Shown here: piece after piece, positions 1-12,678 of the stretch
Position numbering within the stretch: position 1 is the stretch's first letter
How the letters are laid out: each line of letters starts with the position of its first letter
Origin: Mytilus californianus
Taxonomy: Eukaryota; Mollusca; Bivalvia; Mytilida; Mytilidae
Length of the DNA: 64,000 nucleotides
Reading direction: 5' to 3'
Assembly: GCF_021869535.1 (NCBI RefSeq)
Contig: NW_026262734.1
Coordinates: 109,961,088-110,025,087, forward strand
Made by a program: the position numbers and the translations under genes
The notes under the pieces: model-generated
Database searches by the model: none
Seen by the model: only the letters and a program-made list of their open reading frames with translations
What the model was told of the DNA's origin: nothing

Positions 1-179
1 TGAATTTTCCATTTCTATATAGCAATATTCCAAAAGCGCCTGCATATAGTGTTTATATCTCCCATATGATACAATATTCCAGAGCATCCATTTCCTATCA
101 TTATTTCCTTGATAGGGGGTTACGCTTACAAGGAAACTATTAAACCAACAGTTACAAGTTACGAAGTCGTATTCATTCC

Positions 180-480
180 TTTGAAAATGTTACGGACACC
201 TTAACGAGGTGATTGATCCTTATGAGAAAACAAGTGAAATAACAAATATACCGAACTCCAAGAAAAATTCAAAACGGAAAATCCCTTATCAAATGGCAAA
301 ATCAAATGCTTAAACACATGGAAAACAACTGTCATATTCCTGACTTGGTACAGATATTTCCTTATGTAGAAAATGGTGGATTAAATCTGGTTTTATAGCT
401 AGCTTCATGTACACCTCTCATTTGTATGACAGTCGCATAAAATTCCATTATATTGACAAAAATATGTGAATAAAAAAACC
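180..480. repeat. Dispersed mussel-type repeat fragment
   Basis: The stretch resembles a degenerate repeat that I recall as scattered through mussel DNA (a block telling of a former coding or element tail, around 230-470). No intact frame is visible. The assignment rests on recall, not on a second copy within this window. Confidence 0.35.
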
Positions 481-1119
481 TAGACATGATAGGTAATCAA
501 CGCATCATGGATGTTGTGATTTAGACAATTTTGTACCTAGTCTGACATTTTTTCTGGCCATTCTTTCAATAATTATGTTGTTCATTTCCATAATCTCACC
601 GTAAAATTTCTATTCTATTGCCAAAAGATGGAGTTTTGCAAGATGGATGCAAATTATTTTGATATTTCAATTGAAGACACTGTCAGATTTATTTACATCT
701 TTTTTTAGAAACATTTGAAATTCAAGGATTTTGACAGGAATGTTAATGAAAATCTTCAAATGTTTAGCAAATTTTTTATAGGCCATTAATAATAATTGGC
801 TTAATAATTTCCAGAAACAGGCATTAACAATGCACTTTCTCAACAACAAAAATAAATAACTTTCATCTAAATTGGTGTTCATTCTTTTAAGGAAAGCATA
901 CATTTCCTGTATTTACATATACATGACTGTACAAATACCTAATGCTGAGATGATTCCAATTACTGTTAAATAGCAATATAATGGGGAATATGCAGATAAA
1001 TTTATTGCAGAAAATGCTCAGGTAAGCGTTATGCAATTGTGTTTATTGATTCAACCAAATTACTGGTAATTGTAATTTAAATAGGCCTTAATTATTAACT
1101 TATGTCAGATGATTATGAC

Positions 1120-1360
1120 ACTGATTTTACAACTATTGAGGTCAAGATTGTGTGTATTCAGTTAGATATGCAATAAATTGAATACACAAATTATTGACCT
1201 CAATACCAGTATGATTATCAACTGTCACGATGTATTAATATAACTGTGGTCAATTAAGACTGCATTCGAGTGGAGTTTAATTCAATTAATACTTACACCT
1301 TTGAGTGTAATTGTTTGAAAATCGTGGCAGCTGTCAATCATACTGGTATTGTATCAATAA
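1120..1360. repeat. Short inverted repeat, MITE-like
   Basis: Two arms near 1135-1160 and 1179-1204 are inverted copies (ATTGAGGTCAA... against ...TTGACCTCAAT), with further AT-rich palindromic sequence up to about 1360. This looks like a small foldback element. No coding sequence is seen from 1 to 2160. Confidence 0.4.
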
Positions 1361-2159
1361 TCCCATTTGCCTTATGCAATAATGGGAATAAAAGCATTTA
1401 AAAAAAGTGTAGAAATCAACTCTGATATCAATACACATCTTGAACCAAATTTAATTGAATGGCATAAAGGAACAAAAGATACTGATATAACACTTTCATT
1501 ATTCTTATCAACTGCTTAAATTTGATCAGTCACATTTTTTCACATTAATTAATAAATGGTAATTTAATATAAAGTTCGATTTACAAAGGAACTATTTGCA
1601 AGCATGGCAAGTGTATATCTAAAAACAAAGAAGTTGTTCTCCCAACCTTTTCTCAATTCAAAGACAAATAACATATTAAAAGTTGGCAGTTGATGATAAA
1701 AAATGGTGTATAAAGTTTCTGCAAGTCATAGAAACACATCATCATTTTCATGACATGTCTTCAACTAAGAATTTTGCACCATCTCCAAATCCGGAGTGAT
1801 GACATAGATCCAGCATGGCTGAATAAAAAATGTCAAACATAGGGGTACAGCAATCAACATCGTGTTATAATCTTAATCACTATAAAAACAAACAAATATG
1901 TCAACAAATAAAAACAAAATGGAATATAGACAAAGCACATAAGCAAAAATGAAAGACAGGAATACAAAAAAATGACTATAGCACAATAACACAATGGCGG
2001 GTTGTATAAGTACCGAGCCACGTCGAAATGATATTACCAAAAAATGGACTTAACAGAAAAGGTTAATAATATACAAAGACAAGTAGAAGAACACTTTAAC
2101 GTTATCAAGAGAAAACACAACGCCAGTACATAGAATCTATACTTCAAGACCGTCATGTA

Positions 2160-2849
2160 TTATTTATGAATTTGATACGGAATATTTATTCAAAAGATCT
2201 TGGTATCTTACGTTGAACTTTTTTTTGAAAAAGGACAAGACGTTCTATGACATAACCTTGGTTCATCAACTTTCTGCTCAGACACTGGTGACGTTTTATA
2301 TAGTCTGAGTCGCAGTTGCAAGGTATTGAATACCGAATGAGTAGGGGAAATGTATATCCAATATGTAGGTGAAGTTGGTATATTGCTGCTAAGGCGGTGG
2401 AAATTTATAATTTCAAAATTAAAATCGTCGCGCTTGTCATAGATTCTGGTATTGAGATGAGCACTTATGTTAAATTCGGGGTATAAGTCTAAAAATGAGG
2501 CGGAGGAAGCTCGTATCTGTTGTTTCTTTAATTTCTAGTTCTGGAGGATATATTGATAGAAACCAATCAGAAAAATTTGGATTCTTAATGGAATGAACAT
2601 CATCAATATATCTGAATGTGAAATTAAATGATCGGCTTCTGTGATTTTCTTGTTTTTGACGAATGTCTGAAGGAATTCCGACTCATGTGAAAATAAGAAG
2701 AGGTCGACAAGGAGAGGCGCACAGTTCGTTCCCATAGGAATGCTTGTTTCACAGATGACGATGGATATGTTCCAATTGTCGTTAACGAAATTAAGCCCTC
2801 TTTTCCTCGAATGTGACCTACTTATGCGTCTAGCAAGTCTAGCGTACAA
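2160..2849 (-). pseudogene. Penelope-like reverse transcriptase remnant
   Basis: Read on the minus strand, this encodes a broken reverse transcriptase. A segment containing IPMGTNCAPLL followed by DLFLFSHESEFLQ is the conserved primer-grip side of a reverse transcriptase that I associate with Penelope-like elements. The expected YxDD region has decayed. Downstream (lower coordinates) further frames recall the tail of the same family (a KxDDFNFxIINF-like block) but with several stops and frameshifts. A second, longer copy of the same family lies at 55565-57400. It abuts the Ngaro-like element on its right. The clade name is inferred; the reverse transcriptase identity is firmer. Confidence 0.65.
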
Positions 2850-2927
2850 AATTATAAGCCCGGTTAATTAAGTTTTTGTTGTCGTTATCAAGGTAGACGA
2901 AATTATATTAGAACTTTTGTCAGTCAT

Positions 2928-3260
2928 GTTAAATTTTTATTCTAAAAAATGCATAATTAAAATTTAATTATCTTTTATTTATTTTCTATAACTATTAGCA
3001 TTTACTTTTCCTTAGTGCTGGTTCAGTTAATCCGCTTGCACGATTAGAGTGATACATTTTATTCTCATTGGTTCAGTGAATTTTACATTTTACCTGGCTG
3101 TTCCATTTCAATTGGTCCTGCTTGTAATTTCTACTCAGTAAAGTTTTCCTTTCAAATCACTATAATCGTATGGTCATTCTTCTAATCAGTTTTCTCTTAA
3201 CAGGTCATAATTTTTATTAAGTTGACGCGTCGATCGACTTTAATTTATATGTTTTGAAAT
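2928..3260 (+). repeat. Split direct repeat A1 of Ngaro-like element
   Basis: About 330 bp that recurs, with small differences, at 5731-6062 and 6346-6680. It carries the block GACGCGTCGAT near its right end in all copies. It marks the left end of the element. Confidence 0.75.
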
Positions 3261-3319
3261 TATAATAAAGATAGGAAATTCAAGCAGTTGAATTTTAAAC
3301 AATTTGTAGCGGGGGAATT

Positions 3320-3900
3320 GGAGATGATATCTAATTTTTGATAAATCTGAAAAGAGTTTTAAATTTCTTAAGGGAATTTTCAAATAATGATCAAGTGTTA
3401 GACGTTTCGAATAAGTTGAGAGGGGATATGCTCTGTTGGTCAAACTTATTACTGACTTATAATGGGATTTCCATCATTAGTCTGGAAGTGGTATGTCGGG
3501 TTCTGAGTTTTTTCATTGCGAGTTCCCTGAATTCATAAGTGAACACAATTTCCATATCAATGCTTTAGAGCTCTGAACAGTGATTATTTGTTTGAAAGTC
3601 TGGGCTATTAAAGGGAAGAAAATTTGTATTTATTGTGACAATAATATTTCAGCGCAGGTTATAAATAAGGGACGAACTAGGAGTAGAATTTTGCAAAGTT
3701 GTTTAAGAGAACTTGTCTTTGTCAGTGCATTGCAACAATGGGAAATTAAGGCGATCCATTTAAGTTCACCGGGCCGCAGATTTGCTTTATAGATGGAATT
3801 TATCTCCGTCCTTTCAAGAGGAATTTAAAAACTGTTTAGAATACTGTTCTCGTGTTGAAGTTAGTGCTGATCCTTCACTTTTTAGGTTTCAGCATGACTG
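3320..3900 (+). pseudogene. RT/RNase H remnant of the Ngaro-like element
   Basis: Frames at 3338-3538 and 3580-3792 resemble the end of the reverse transcriptase and the RNase H of DIRS/Ngaro elements. The second frame shows an IYCDN motif (RNase H active-site Asp), then VINKGR and a LRELVFVSALQ helix followed by a IKAIHL strand, in the order expected. Just downstream, a SADPSLFRFQHDW-like frame near 3858-3903 fits the junction before the recombinase. Stops and a frameshift near 3780 break the frame. Confidence 0.65.
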
Positions 3901-4355
3901 GTGATTAAGATCATTTAAGAGTCTTTTTTATTATTTTGTAATTTTTACAAATAGGTGGCTTTGCCTTGTTCTTTGGAGACAATTTCTTTATATTGTCAAT
4001 TTTTAAGTTGTTCTTTTGCTAGCACCGAATCCATTAGGAATTATGTTTATGGTGTTAAAAGTTTGCATTTATTTTTAGATGTTTCGTTTCCGCATTTTAA
4101 AACGTTTTATTTTAAATGATTTTTTAAAGGTTTAAAAAGAGTGAATCCGTATGAGATCAAACAGCATTACCTATTACTCCGGAAATTCTTCTAAAAATAC
4201 GGTCCGTGATGAATTTTTCAGACATTAATAATATAACTTTTTGGTGTTTGTTTTTATTCTCCTTTTTTCGTGTGTGCCGAAAATCTAATTTAGTCGGCCC
4301 AGATGGAGAACCACATAAAAGTTTAAAAAGGGAAGACATAGTGGTAAAATAGAAC

Positions 4356-4780
4356 ATGTTGATAGTAACTTTCAAGTGGACTAAAACTATACGGGTCGGG
4401 GAAAGAAAATTAGAGATCCCATTGATTAAAAATCCGGAATCTAAATTATGTCCATATTCTGCCTACATGGCTACATTGTATGTGCTAAAATTTTTCAAGC
4501 ACTTTAAGTTCTTCGGCCTTTTTAATACGAGGAACCCGTAAAGGCGAATTTAAGCCTGTACAATATAGAGTATTTAATAATTTCTTGAAAACAAGCATAA
4601 ATAGTATTGATTAAAATTCGAAATACTACTCCACACATAGTTTTAGGAGCGACGTGGGCTTTTAAATGTGGTGTTCCCTCATATTTAATACAGCTACAAG
4701 GGGATTGGAAAATCTCAGCTTATAAACGTTATTTAAAATATGGGTTATCAGATAAACTTATTGTTGCTAACAGTTTGTCT
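4356..4780 (+). pseudogene. Tyrosine recombinase remnant of the Ngaro-like element
   Basis: Two frames (4356-4541 and 4607-4780) recall the tyrosine recombinase core: an IPLIKNPESKLCPYSAY strand-helix, then ATWAFKCGVP, LIQLQGDWK and YKRYL. The last block carries the expected catalytic Tyr. The HSFRRG box that normally holds the catalytic His and Arg is damaged: a His remains but the Arg is replaced. With the frameshift between the two frames the enzyme is almost certainly dead. Confidence 0.7.
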
Positions 4781-5348
4781 ACTCACTGCTGGTCTGTTTT
4801 ATGTCATTTTAGGAAAAGCGTGGAACAGGTCGACATTGATTATAGGGGATTCTACAGTCAAATATTTTCCAGAGTTAAAGAATACTACAATTCAAGCTTT
4901 TGGAGCACTTACCTCAGAGCGACTTGTTCGTAAGCTGAGCAGATCTAATTTAAATGTACAGGACTTTTGCAATGTAATCATTCATGTTGGTACAAATGAT
5001 ATTTTTCATTTAACTAGTGATCAATTTAGATCTAATGTTATTTCTATTATTAATCTCATTGATTCTGTTAACAGTAATTGTTGCATTTTGCCTAGACCAG
5101 TTGATTACAGATTTTCAGAGGTTATTTTAGGCAGTTTTAATGTAGAATTAAGAGATTTGGCGTTAAATCACAGTGATCTTAGTATTCAAAGATGAAGAAT
5201 TCAATCCATGTCTCATAATAGAACTTTTTATGATAGTTTTGGAAGACCAACATTTCCTTTATTCGATCAAATTGACCGACTTCATTTGAATCATGCAGGC
5301 ATTATCAAAATGATTCATTGTATTGCTAATACTTTAGCTCATTTATAG
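4740..5348 (+). pseudogene. SGNH/GDSL hydrolase frame of the Ngaro-like element
   Basis: The frame overlaps the end of the recombinase in another phase. All recognisable SGNH blocks are in one frame: block I IIGDS (Gly-Asp-Ser at 4845-4853), block III HVGTND (4989-5000) and block V DRLHLN (from 5274, catalytic Asp/His). One in-frame TGA at 5193-5195 interrupts it before block V; the frame then stays open to TAG at 5346. Ngaro elements are known to carry a hydrolase frame of this sort, whose role in transposition is unclear. Apart from the single stop the copy is well preserved compared with the rest of the element. Confidence 0.7.
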
Positions 5349-5519
5349 ACAGTAAGTGAGAAGTTTAAGGTTCAGCAGGGAGGCATATTTTCTCTGACCC
5401 CTATATATATTGGGGAGATAGTTTAGTGTTTATCCTTGACCATTTTATGTTGGGTTTTAACAGACGGGAGGGTTACCTTAAGCTTATCTCCTTTGTACAC
5501 TGGAGAGGTTTAAGGCAGC

Positions 5520-6955
5520 TGAAAGATTGGTTTTTGTACCTTCTGTTTGAGTAAGTTACATGTACTTGTTTTGTGAATGTCATTTGTTTTTTTTTTGTGT
5601 TGTGTGTATAGTTTATGTTGTGTAGACCTTTAAGTTTATTGAGATGCTGATCTAAGCCTAATAAATGTTTTAACATACTTTTCTTATATTTGAAATTTGC
5701 CAGAGAGGTTTAAAAGATTGAAGAGTAATTGTAAAATTTTTATTCTAAAAATGCATTATAAAAATTCATTTATCTCTTATTTGTTTTCTATAACTATTAG
5801 CATTTACTTTTCCTTAGTGCTGGTTCAGTTAATCCGCATGAACGATTAGAGTGATACATTTTTTTCTCATTGGTTCAGTGAATTTTACATTTTACCTGGC
5901 TGGTCCATTTCAATTGGTCCTGCTTGTAATTTCTACTCAGTAAAGTTTGCCTTGCAAATCACTATATTCGTATGGTCATTCTTCTAATCAGTTTTCTCTG
6001 AACAGGTCAAAATTTTTATGAAGTTGACGCGTCGATAGACTTAAATTTATAATTTTTGAAATACCCGCCCATCCAGCCCCATTTTAATTATATTTTTATT
6101 CAGAATTTTCTCTCCCGTGTGTATAGCGGGTTTTTTGAAAGATTGGTTTTTGTACCTTCTGTTTGAGTAAGTTACATGTACTTGTTTTGTGACTGTCATT
6201 TGTTTTTTTTTGTGTTGTGTGTATAGTTTATGTTGTGTAGACCTTTAAGTTTATTGAGATGCTGATCTAAGCCTAATAAATGTTTTAACATACTTTTCTT
6301 ATGTTTGAAATTTGCCAGAGAGGTTTAAAAGATTGAAGAGTAATTGTAAAATTTTTATTCTAAAAATGCATTATAAAAATTCATTTATCTCTTATTTGTT
6401 TTCTATAACTATTAGCATTTACTTTTCCTTAGTGCTGGTTCAGTTAATCCGCATGCACGATTAGAGTGATACATTTTTTTCTCATTGGTTCAGTGAATTT
6501 TACATTTTACCTGGCTGGTCCATTTCAATTGGTCCTGCTTGTAATTTCTACTCAGTAAAGTTTGCCTTGCAAATCACTATATTCGTATGGTCATTCTTCT
6601 AATCAGTTTTCTCTGAACAGGTCAAAATTTTTATGAAGTTGACGCGTCGATAGACTTAAATTTATAATTTTTGAAATACCCGCCCATCCAGCCCCATTTT
6701 AATTATATTTTTATTCAGAATTTTCTCTCCCGTGTGTATAGCGGGTTTTTTGAAAGATAGGTTTTTGTACCTTATGTTTGAGTAAGTTACATGTACTTGT
6801 ATTGTGACTGTAATTAGTTTTTTTGTGTTGTGTGTATAGTTTATGTTGTGTAGACCTTTAAGTTTTTTGAGATGCTGATCTAAGCCTAATAAATGTTTTT
6901 ACATACTTTTCTTTTGTTTGAAATTTGCCAGAGAGATTTAAAAGATTGAAGAGTA
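5520..6955 (+). repeat. Tandem B-A-B-A-B split repeats, unit 615 bp
   Basis: The 5731-6345 unit is followed by a near-identical unit from 6346, a period of 615 bp. Each consists of the A block, a 75-bp junction containing CCCGCCCATCC and AGCGGGTTTTTT, and a B block starting GAAAGATTGG. The third B copy (from about 6752) is more diverged and ends near 6955. Confidence 0.8.
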
Positions 6956-7050
6956 ATTATACATATTTAGTTAATATTGATATTTTTTAATGTCAAGGTC
7001 CCTGAACTATAATAATGAAATTTATTATTCTATCTACCAAATGTTCTTTT

Positions 7051-7672
7051 AAGGTAGATAGGGTGTCTTCCTCCATCTTAGATTTTGAAATACCAGAAAA
7101 CAATGGGTTTAGATCTTTCATAAAATGTGCAAATTTTGAGAGTAGTAGGTAATTCATGTGTAAGAATTTTCATTTCAAGATAGAAAATGACATGTTTTAT
7201 CATATTTATGGTTGTATTTTACAAAAATAGAATACTTTTGTTTGATTCAATTTTTTTCAACTTTGCCACATAAGGGGAGGCAACTCAAATGTAAGGGCAG
7301 ATAATTCAGATAAAGTTACTTTTACAATAGAATGTGTTAGGAATTTACCTATTTTTTATGAAGCAAGAAAACGGGTCCCGTGACCCATTTTTTTCTTTTT
7401 CTTTTTCTTATCCGAAAGCATAATACTAGAGCTATCTTCTCATATTTTATCTCAAAATTCTATGGTGTAGTTTTCGTTTTATGGCAGAAAATTGGTTTTT
7501 CCATGCATAATCTATACAAAATCTGTCAATTTTGCACAACCTGTAGCGTGAAAATAAGCCCTGTGACCTATTCTTTTTATTATTCTTTTTTAAAAAGCAT
7601 GATATAAACTACGTTTTGGCAAATTATTAAAAACTTCTATGGATTATAATTTAGACACCCCATCTACCTTAA
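7051..7672. mobile_element. TIR element, ~620 bp
   Basis: Inverted ends TTAAGGTAGATAGGGTGTC at 7052 and GACACCCCATCTACCTTAA ending near 7672, differing by one base. No transposase frame is seen inside, so it is probably a non-autonomous DNA transposon. Confidence 0.6.
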
Positions 7673-10600
7673 GTAACAAAAGTTTATAAAACAGTAATCT
7701 CCGTAGAGGAATAGTAATCATGGTTGTTACAACTATCACAAGAACAAAGACCAAGTTTGTTTTTATCAAAATAGGTTCATTCATCAATTTCATCGTTATG
7801 TATAGTAAATAAAGTGATGTTGTTTATAATACACATTTTATTATAAAATTATCAGCTGTTCTGTTACAATGAAAGTCTTCTCTTGAATGTGTTTAATTGT
7901 TCAACACTATCAATCACCTTAAGATACTTTTAGCAAGCTTGGAAACCAGTTTTCGTATGTTGAGGATGTTGGGATATCTGGAGAGAAACTCAACCTCTGG
8001 CAGCATAAATTTTATGGCCTTGTTAGTCTAACCTACAAGGCTTTGATCATCATTGAAGAGACATTTATTGGAAAAATGTGCATCTGGAACCGTTTATGTT
8101 ATTGCAGGTGAGACAAAAAACAAAACTTAACAAAATATTATGATAATGGCCTTGTTCAAATTGGCCTATTTTATTTTACAACTGTGAATAAACATTTAAA
8201 TTTCAAATACATAGAAATTAAAAATAATTTTGGCATCAAATGCCTTCCAGTTTTAAAATTAACCAGTACATAATAGAACAACTTGTCAACAGAGACTGAA
8301 GTATAAGACTCAAATAATGTGACTGATCTACCAATATTACAAAGCAATCTAATAATGATCACATTTTATTCATTTAATACAGTGAGAGCTGTTTAACCTG
8401 AAACCCTCATAGATTTTTTTGGATAAAACAGGTATTCCATTTAGAAAAATAAAATAACTTTAACATGTGTCGCTGCTGTCTTCAAATAATATAAGCAGAA
8501 ATAGCTATGTCCATGTTCTGGTATGAGAAACTCTAATAATCACTTATTTAAAATCAAAATAGAAGATGCACAACTTCCTGTTTATTAGAAAAATCTGTGC
8601 AAAGTGTGCCTGATTGTATACAGCCATTTTTAATGAGTTGTGGATTAACAAACTGATAGCAAATATTTTTATCAAGTCAAATTTTAGTATGAGAAACCCT
8701 GAAACCATTGGCCAAAAACTCAGGAGCCTAACTTCAAGTGGTGAAGAAGCATCGTTGTAAAATTGGTTGATTCTGTTTTCGAAGAGATTCTAATTAACAT
8801 AAAACATGACACCGACAACAACAACAACAAAGAGGGACAACAGGAGGGGTCGATCTCATATGGCACAATACTAGTCGGTGTATGTGAAAAAGTCCCATTA
8901 TTTGTATAAGTTGCATGGGGTTTGTTTATTGCAGGTTTCATTGTGATATAAATCATCAATGAGTAAAATAAAATGTTAAAAAAAAATCCAAAGGCAGGAA
9001 TAAAGGTGATGTTTTTTTAAATGCAAATAAGAGGCATTTCAATTGTTGCTGGTAACATTCCATAACCACATGTGCAGGAATCCCATTAATTAATCTGTCA
9101 TGTTATGGTCTATTGCTAAAGATGAACACTAGTTAATGCCCACAATAAGGTCTGAAATTATATAGGAATAAAAGAGGATGTGGGGAAAGCATCAATAGAA
9201 CAGCAACGCAAAACACACATATTTATTAAACATTTTAAAAAGTATTTAATACTAATTAAAGAACATATTTTCACTCAACATTTGGTTAAAACTGACATTT
9301 TTCTCCAATGACTTTTCCTGACTTATTATTCAATATGTCCCCTTTTGTTTTGAATTTTATAATTGGTTATTTAAGAAGGGAACACAAGTGAGGATTACAT
9401 AGCAGGAAAGTGTTACCCTCGTACACCTATACATTGTTTCAGAATGACAGCATTTATTGACAAGGTTTTCCAGTTCGCATGAACTCCAGCTTCCTCAGCC
9501 AATTAAAATTGGCCATAACAATATAGCCAAGGTATCTGAAATGACATTAAAAAAACAAAAAACAAAAAACAACAAGGAATTGATGAATTTTACTAATTTT
9601 GCAATTTCAAGGTCTAAGTTATTACTCTTATCATAACTCCTCCTTTGACAGAGTTTGAAAATGTATGAAATAAACTACTGCAGAAAATTGTCAACATAGG
9701 AAGAGAAATGAACATTTGGTTCATTTGATTTAAACCAATACGATTTATACAAGAGGGTCAGGATTTGGGGGGATGGGCTGTTATTTTATGAATTCTTTAA
9801 TGTTTGGGCCATTTTTCTATATTTTAAGCTTTTTATTCACATTATCAGATTAATCTGTATTATTTATATTTTCACCCCATAGTATTCTCTAATTTTTATT
9901 TCTTATGCCTATTTTTTTGCGCATTATTCTCTATTCTGTAAACCTACACCAGGCCTTCATATATCATAAAACTACTTTAAAATGATTTACATCAGTACAT
10001 TTGTCAATTTTCTTTGAACTTTCCAGTGTGACACTGAGACATAGTCCCCTGACTAATTAAACACAAACACAGTTTGATATTAATAAATGTATACCCTGAT
10101 AAACAAAAATGTGACATTCCATGCACTATATGACTAAATGGAGGAATTTACAAGGCTATATCAAAATAAATTAAAAGAGAAATAATCCTTAACATGAAAT
10201 TTACAAGCCCTTCAGTTCATATATTAGAATTGGTTATTGAAAAAAAATACAATAACAAATCAAAACCAACCAAAACCAACCCCCCAAAAAGTCTTCACGG
10301 TAATTATTTGAAATTTTTAACCTATTACTAAGTTGCTAAAACACATGTTGAAAAGAATACAGAAAAGTTAAAATGTCAAAGACTGCTGTATACATTTATG
10401 GAAACACTGATCAAGTGGAAAATAACTTTTGTAAAATCGTTATGAGATTTACAGCTCACACAAACTTTTTACAAAAATAGTATACAGGCACCTTTAATGA
10501 AAATTGCAAGCAATCATAACAAAATTTGTAAAGGGTTCTGGAACCCTGATTCTGGCCTGCTATTGCTGTTGTCAGTGTAATGTTGACTGTAAAAAGTAAG

Positions 10601-11388
10601 TCCCTTAATCAGCAAAATGCGAACATTTTATTAAAAATTCAAACTTTTTTCTTCAGATGCTATATCTTGATCCCTAAGATAAGCGCCTGTCCAAGTTTCA
10701 CAACAATCCATTAAGGTTAACAAATTCATCATGTCCAATAAAGTAATTGAAGACTGTCTTTAAATGTTAATTGCTAAAAACAAAGCCAATCTATCAGTGA
10801 CATTCTGAGAAAGGAAAAAAAATATTTTCAAAATTTTGCTTAAGAAGTCATCTCTTAATCATAAAAAAAGCTTATATAAATACAAAGTTTCATAAAATTT
10901 CATGAAGTATGATTGTACAGACCTGCCATCTTTCCTGGTTTATATTATGAGTGATTTCCTCCATGAGAGAGAGGTCTTGGTCTAGTAATCCTTATGAATA
11001 AGTTATTCAATTTTTGAATGTGTAGTTAGTTTGTCTGACCTTAAAATTTACTATATAATATTTTTGAATGATACATTTTGAAGACAAATTTCAAATTCAT
11101 AAATTATGCAATAAACCTAAATCTCAGGTTGCAACAATAAAAACAGAGACAATAACAGTTCATTAATTGATTCACAATTCATGCACAGCATAAATTTTCA
11201 CCATAACTTTCTTTGGAATAATCCAATATATAAAACACTTTATAAAAATATAATTTCACCAGCATCATATGCTGCATATGTACATAATTCTAGTGCAAAT
11301 GGTTTTTTTTCTAGATTATTAACAAAAAGAAAATTTATAATGAATTTGCTTTGGTTAATAAATACACCACATCTGTTTTTCTATTATT
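7673..11388. other. AT-rich intergenic DNA, no gene seen
   Basis: Only short frames without recognisable domains. The base composition and lack of splice-compatible conserved frames give no support for an exon. Some segments (for example around 9540 and 10250) are A-rich simple sequence. Confidence 0.5.
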
Positions 11389-11578
11389 AGGGCTATTCCA
11401 TTAAAAGTATGTGGGAGGTTAGGAAGGGAAGTTTAATTATTGAATGTGGGTCATGGGTCTTTTTTCAGTATGCGTTAATAACCATTATGCAAAATTATCT
11501 AAAAAATGGTTCTTGGTTGTACGGATATTTTGAAAGTCCCTTCCTACCCTCCCACATACATTTTAATGGAATAGCCCT
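11389..11578. mobile_element. 190-bp palindromic-ended MITE
   Basis: Ends AGGGCTATTCCATTAAAA and TTTTAATGGAATAGCCCT are inverted copies, and the homology runs inward through a GGGAGG/CCTCCC block for about 40 bp. A second copy of the same element, split by an insertion, is at 57626-58354. Confidence 0.75.
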
Positions 11579-11697
11579 TAACAAGTTATTACAAAAGATG
11601 ACTTAACTGCAGCAAGTTATGACTGTAAAAGTTAACAAGAGTATTTTTTTAAATCTGTTTAATTCAAAATCGGTTAAAATTCACAGTTATAATATGA

Positions 11698-12395
11698 CAG
11701 TCAGGGGCATTACTTAAACAAGTAACTTTTAAAATTACCTATACAAGTAATGTTGAAAACGAGGCTATATTAAATATTACTTATATAAGTACTTTTCTAA
11801 ATATTATTTTTAAAGGTGTCCATTATTACAGATTTTACTAGCTTTAACAAATTTTCACAGTCATCTGATTATTTTTCCCATGAAATATAAAAATGAATCC
11901 TCCTGAAACACTAATTGCCTTTCCGACGCACTTATCTTTCATATCGACGCTTCTTGGTCAAAGATTGGTCTCTTGGGACTATTAAAATATCATTTTCCTT
12001 GAAAATCTTGAAGGTAGACAGATATAAATAGATAGACACTTGTGATTTAATTAAGACTTAAAGTTATTTATAATTTGTAACCCAAAACAATTACATATGT
12101 TCCTTAAATAATTGTAATTACTAATTCTTTTAAAGATGTATAAAATAACTTATTCAAGTAATATTTTTGTCATTATCTTTAAAGTAACCTTTTATCTCTA
12201 AACTTCTCTCAAATTTAATAGATTCTTAATTTTATGTAATAAAATGATGTAAAAACCCATGAAAACTGCATTTAGTCCATGCTTCTATTGAAATATAAAA
12301 TAACTCTATTGAGTAATTAAATAATTTTCAAAAACAAATATTACCTTATATAAGTAACTAAAAAAAATTACTTGTTTAAGTAATGCCCCTGACTG
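11698..12395. mobile_element. CAGTCAGGGG-family TIR element, copy A (698 bp)
   Basis: Ends CAGTCAGGGGCATTACTT and AAGTAATGCCCCTGACTG are inverted. The flanks TATGA and AATGA are a near-match 5-bp target duplication. The interior has several ACTT-N4-AAGT palindromes (for example ACTTATATAAGT), as in copies B, C and D. No transposase frame is seen. It lies just downstream of the last TRAFD1 exon. Confidence 0.8.
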
Positions 12396-12642
12396 AATGA
12401 AGGCCTTCCAAATACATTGCAAAAAACTCAATTTCAAATTAATATATAAGAATAAGACTATCTGTACTTCATGGACACTGAAAAGGATTTTTGTACAAAG
12501 GTTCAGCCCAACACTTTTGTTATAATATAGCAATTGTCCTATAACAATGAGCATAAGCCTATACTATAAGAAAAATTCTAAAAGGCCCCAAAAATGTTTT
12601 TAACAGTTTGTTTATACTGTATATACATCTCAATGTTCACTA

Positions 12643-12678
12643 TTACAGCTGGTCTTGATGTCTTCTACTGGGTGGTTT
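12643..12678 (-). CDS. TRAFD1: TRAFD1 exon 11 (terminal)
   Basis: Acceptor TTTTTAAG at the upstream side, phase 0. Encodes KPPSRRHQDQL and a TAA stop, resembling the basic C-terminus of TRAFD1. Very short, so the least certain exon. Confidence 0.7.
   Translation of the reverse strand, partial: KPPSRRHQDQL

Larger units (their letters stand above)
2928..6955 (+). mobile_element. Ngaro/DIRS-like tyrosine-recombinase retrotransposon, decayed
   Basis: A 4-kb element whose pieces occur in the order repeat A, RNase H, tyrosine recombinase, SGNH hydrolase, repeat B, repeat A, repeat B, with an extra A-B unit. This split direct repeat plan (A1 - genes - B1 - A2 - B2) is characteristic of Ngaro elements, which integrate by a tyrosine recombinase instead of a DDE integrase. 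A1 is 2928-3260; A copies recur from 5731 and 6346; B copies start near 5520, 6137 and 6752. All coding parts carry stops or frameshifts, so the copy is not autonomous. The right side seems to have gained one A-B unit by unequal exchange. Confidence 0.75.
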
